Shown here: piece after piece, positions 4,157-5,478 of the stretch | Layout: each line of letters opens with the position of its first letter | Position numbering within the stretch: position 1 is the first letter of the stretch | DNA from: Akkermansiaceae bacterium UBA2381 | GTDB taxonomy: Bacteria; Verrucomicrobiota; Verrucomicrobiia; Verrucomicrobiales; DEV007 | Length of the DNA: 5,478 nt | Direction of reading: 5' to 3' | NCBI GenBank assembly: GCA_002344215.1 | Contig: DDSV01000056.1 | Coordinates: forward strand, 1 to 5,478 | The notes under the pieces: generated by a model | What the model was told of the DNA's origin: nothing | Database searches by the model: none | What the model saw: only the letters and a program-made list of their open reading frames with translations | Made by a program: the position numbers and the translations under genes

Positions 4157-5146
4157 ATGCACACCGAGAGCCTGTCCAACTGGAAACACGAGCACATCTT
4201 TGATACCGGCAACGAGGCCGCCGAGCGCAGCACGCGGGTGGTGATGTGGATCACCGCCGCGATGATGGTGGTCGAGATTGCTGCGGGCTGGTGGTTCAAC
4301 TCGATGGCCCTGCTGGCTGACGGCTGGCACATGAGTTCACACGCCGTTGCGATTGGCCTTTCCGCGACGGCATATGCCACAGCCCGGCGTTACGCCAAAG
4401 ACCCGCGTTTTGCCTTCGGCACCTGGAAGATCGAGATTCTGAGCGGCTTTGCCAGTGCCATTTTCCTGCTCGGCGTGGCGGTGATGATGGTGGTGGGTTC
4501 AGTGGAGCGGATCGTTTCGCCACAACCCATCCAGTACAAGGAAGCGATTGTGATTGCCATCCTCGGACTGGTGGTAAATGTCGTCTGCGCAATGATTCTC
4601 GGCAAGGCTCAGCATCACGATCATGGTCATTCGCATGGACACGATCACGGCCATGACCACCACGGTCACCATCACGACCTCAACCTGAAATCGGCGTATC
4701 TGCACGTCATCGCCGACGCGGCCACCTCGGTGCTGGCCATCGTGGCTCTGTTTGGTGGCTGGGTGTACGGCTGGTCATGGCTGGACCCGCTCATGGGCAT
4801 TGTCGGCGCCGTACTGGTCGCAGTCTGGGCAAAGGGGCTGATCGCCGCCACGGGCAAGGTGCTGCTGGACCGGGAGATGGATCATCCGGTGGTCGATGAG
4901 ATTCGGGAAGTGGTGGAAATGAGGGCCAATGCGGGTGACGCCCGAATCACCGACCTGCACGTCTGGCGCGTGGGCAAGAAGGTCTATTCGTGCGCGTTGA
5001 CGGTAGTAACTCACGATGCAACGCTGACCCCAGGCGTTGTCCGTGAGCGCTTGTCAGTCCACGAAGAAATCGTTCATTCGACCATCGAGATTCATCACTG
5101 TCCCGACGCCTCAGGCAGCCAGCGTCCTGGGGTCGCGCAGATATAG
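4157..5146 (+). CDS. dmeF: Cation diffusion facilitator, DmeF-type Co/Ni efflux protein
   Basis: This 329-residue inner-membrane transporter of the cation diffusion facilitator family exports divalent metal by proton antiport. Six membrane segments can be placed at about 27-47, 49-75, 94-114, 127-148, 178-200 and 206-230, followed by a cytoplasmic domain at about 240-315 (ITDLHVWRVGKKVYSCALTVV). The transport site is seen in segment 2 as LLADGWHMSSHA (Asp55, His58, His62) and in segment 5 as HVIADAATS (His183, Asp187). DmeF proteins characteristically have ADGWHMSxHA in segment 2 and a His-rich loop between segments 4 and 5; that loop is at residues 153-173, an alternation of His, Asp and Gly. 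The ATG at 4157 gives the expected N-terminus (SNWKHEHIFD); a GTG at 4145 overlapping the upstream stop is possible but less likely. Co and Ni are the expected substrates from family and regulator. The last 14 residues, after HHCPDA, are not typical and overlap the opposite-strand ORF. Confidence 0.93.
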   Translation: MHTESLSNWKHEHIFDTGNEAAERSTRVVMWITAAMMVVEIAAGWWFNSMALLADGWHMSSHAVAIGLSATAYATARRYAKDPRFAFGTWKIEILSGFASAIFLLGVAVMMVVGSVERIVSPQPIQYKEAIVIAILGLVVNVVCAMILGKAQHHDHGHSHGHDHGHDHHGHHHDLNLKSAYLHVIADAATSVLAIVALFGGWVYGWSWLDPLMGIVGAVLVAVWAKGLIAATGKVLLDREMDHPVVDEIREVVEMRANAGDARITDLHVWRVGKKVYSCALTVVTHDATLTPGVVRERLSVHEEIVHSTIEIHHCPDASGSQRPGVAQI

Positions 5147-5154
5147 CCTCAGGC
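5108..5154. repeat. 9-bp direct repeat GCCTCAGGC at the dmeF 3' end
   Basis: GCCTCAGGC occurs at 5108-5116 and again at 5146-5154, 38 bases apart. The first copy covers the stop codon of the opposite-strand 72-residue ORF and the second begins at the last base of the dmeF stop. Each copy is itself nearly palindromic (GCCT-C-AGGC). With GAGGC at 5158-5162, the second copy can also form a 5-bp stem (GCCTC/GAGGC) just past the dmeF stop, but no T-run follows. It may mark a recombination junction or be chance in GC-rich DNA. Confidence 0.35.
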
Positions 5155-5329
5155 GCCGAGGCAGGAGCGTAGCGTGCTTTGTTTCCGTGTTCTGACGACC
5201 CCATTCTGCCAGCCAGATTCGTGATGCGTCTCCCGAGTAGACGCGTGCCAAATGCATTTCGAAGTCTCGTGGCGCGCCGGGGATGATCGTTGTGATGGCG
5301 ACGCGCAGCCGTCCGTGCCAAAGAGCCAT
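5111..5329 (-). CDS. Small hypothetical protein, 72 residues
   Basis: I do not recognise this protein. It begins MALWHGRLRVAITTIIPGA and is basic, with three Trp and many Arg, no clear signal peptide or membrane segment and no known motif. The case for it being a gene is the excellent ribosome binding site (GGAGGA, 5334-5339 on the minus strand, 4 bases before the ATG) and its position 39 bases after the DsbC-like stop on the same strand, which suggests an operon. Its last 12 codons overlap the end of dmeF tail to tail by 36 bases, so its C-terminus may be a truncation product that runs into sequence brought in with the dmeRF unit. Competing minus-strand frames here lack such a ribosome site. 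Function unknown. Confidence 0.55.
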   Translation of the reverse strand: MALWHGRLRVAITTIIPGAPRDFEMHLARVYSGDASRIWLAEWGRQNTETKHATLLPRRLRLYLRDPRTLAA

Positions 5330-5368
5330 CGTGTCCTCCAGCTCACCAGGCCGGCGCCTCCCGGAAGA

Positions 5369-5478
5369 TCACTTCAACGGTCGCGGCGCCTGGGCGAGTT
5401 TCTCCTCGATTTTGGCGAGGGGTATAGCGCCGGGGACGCGCTCGCCATCGGCAAAGAAGATCGTCGGCGTGCCGCTGA
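5369..5478 (-). CDS. DsbC/DsbG-like thiol:disulfide protein, C-terminal fragment
   Basis: These are the last 35 codons of a minus-strand gene that enters from the right edge; the frame is fixed by a TGA at 5369-5371. The visible residues begin SGTPTIFFADGERVPGAIP and end in KIEEKLAQAPRPLK. SGTPT is the cis-proline loop of thioredoxin-fold disulfide isomerases, and the following FFADGxRVPGAIP strand-turn-helix is typical of DsbC/DsbG-type periplasmic proteins. The CxxC active site and dimerisation domain are outside the window, so chromosomal DsbC, DsbG or a conjugative-element thioredoxin-like protein cannot be told apart. The small ORF at 5329-5111 follows it by 39 bases. Confidence 0.8.
   Translation of the reverse strand, partial: SGTPTIFFADGERVPGAIPLAKIEEKLAQAPRPLK

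Noticed and set aside
4613..4675. Short tandem-like repeat in the dmeF His-rich loop as a possible nucleotide repeat element
   Set aside because: The repetition follows from alternating His, Asp and Gly codons in a known CDF loop and does not indicate a separate repeat or CRISPR array.

Overview
The window is a stretch of a metal-resistance locus from a high-GC proteobacterium. A beta- or gammaproteobacterial host is likely: the CopA/CopB pair, CopK and the CzcE-type protein are best known from Burkholderiales such as Cupriavidus and from related mobile metal islands. This host assignment is inferred from gene content; no phylogenetic marker is present.

Layout. (1) Bases 1-1834, plus strand: the 3' end of a CopA multicopper oxidase, a complete copB (outer-membrane copper-resistance protein) and a complete cupredoxin of the CopI type. 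They are tightly spaced and almost certainly one operon acting on periplasmic copper. (2) Bases 1995-2786, minus strand: copK, which keeps every Cu-ligand spacing of the characterised CopK, and upstream of it a CzcE/CopH-type small periplasmic metal-binding protein. These face the copAB operon tail to tail, with a hairpin terminator between them. (3) Bases 2787-3167: a gene-free divergent control region with several short palindromes. (4) Bases 3168-3752, plus strand: a carboxymuconolactone decarboxylase/AhpD-like protein with a CxxC motif. (5) Bases 3823-5146, plus strand: a CsoR/RcnR/FrmR-family repressor with its own C-tract operator lying inside its promoter, followed directly by a DmeF-type cation diffusion facilitator with a histidine-rich loop. 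This is a self-regulated dmeRF-type Co/Ni efflux unit. (6) Bases 5111-5478, minus strand: an unidentified 72-residue ORF with a strong ribosome binding site, and upstream of it the C-terminal end of a DsbC/DsbG-like thioredoxin-fold protein that runs off the window.

How the parts fit together: copA, copB, the cupredoxin, copK and the CzcE-type protein all act outside the cytoplasm to oxidise, bind and buffer copper. The dmeRF-type pair removes divalent Co/Ni (and perhaps other) ions from the cytoplasm. The DsbC-like end and the small ORF probably belong to a different backbone, possibly chromosomal and possibly a conjugative element. The tail-to-tail overlap of the small ORF with dmeF looks like a cargo/backbone junction. 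I saw no RNA genes, CRISPR array, transposase or integrase. The components are recognisable families; the less explained parts are the regulatory palindromes, the hairpins between and inside the minus-strand copper genes, and the right-hand junction.
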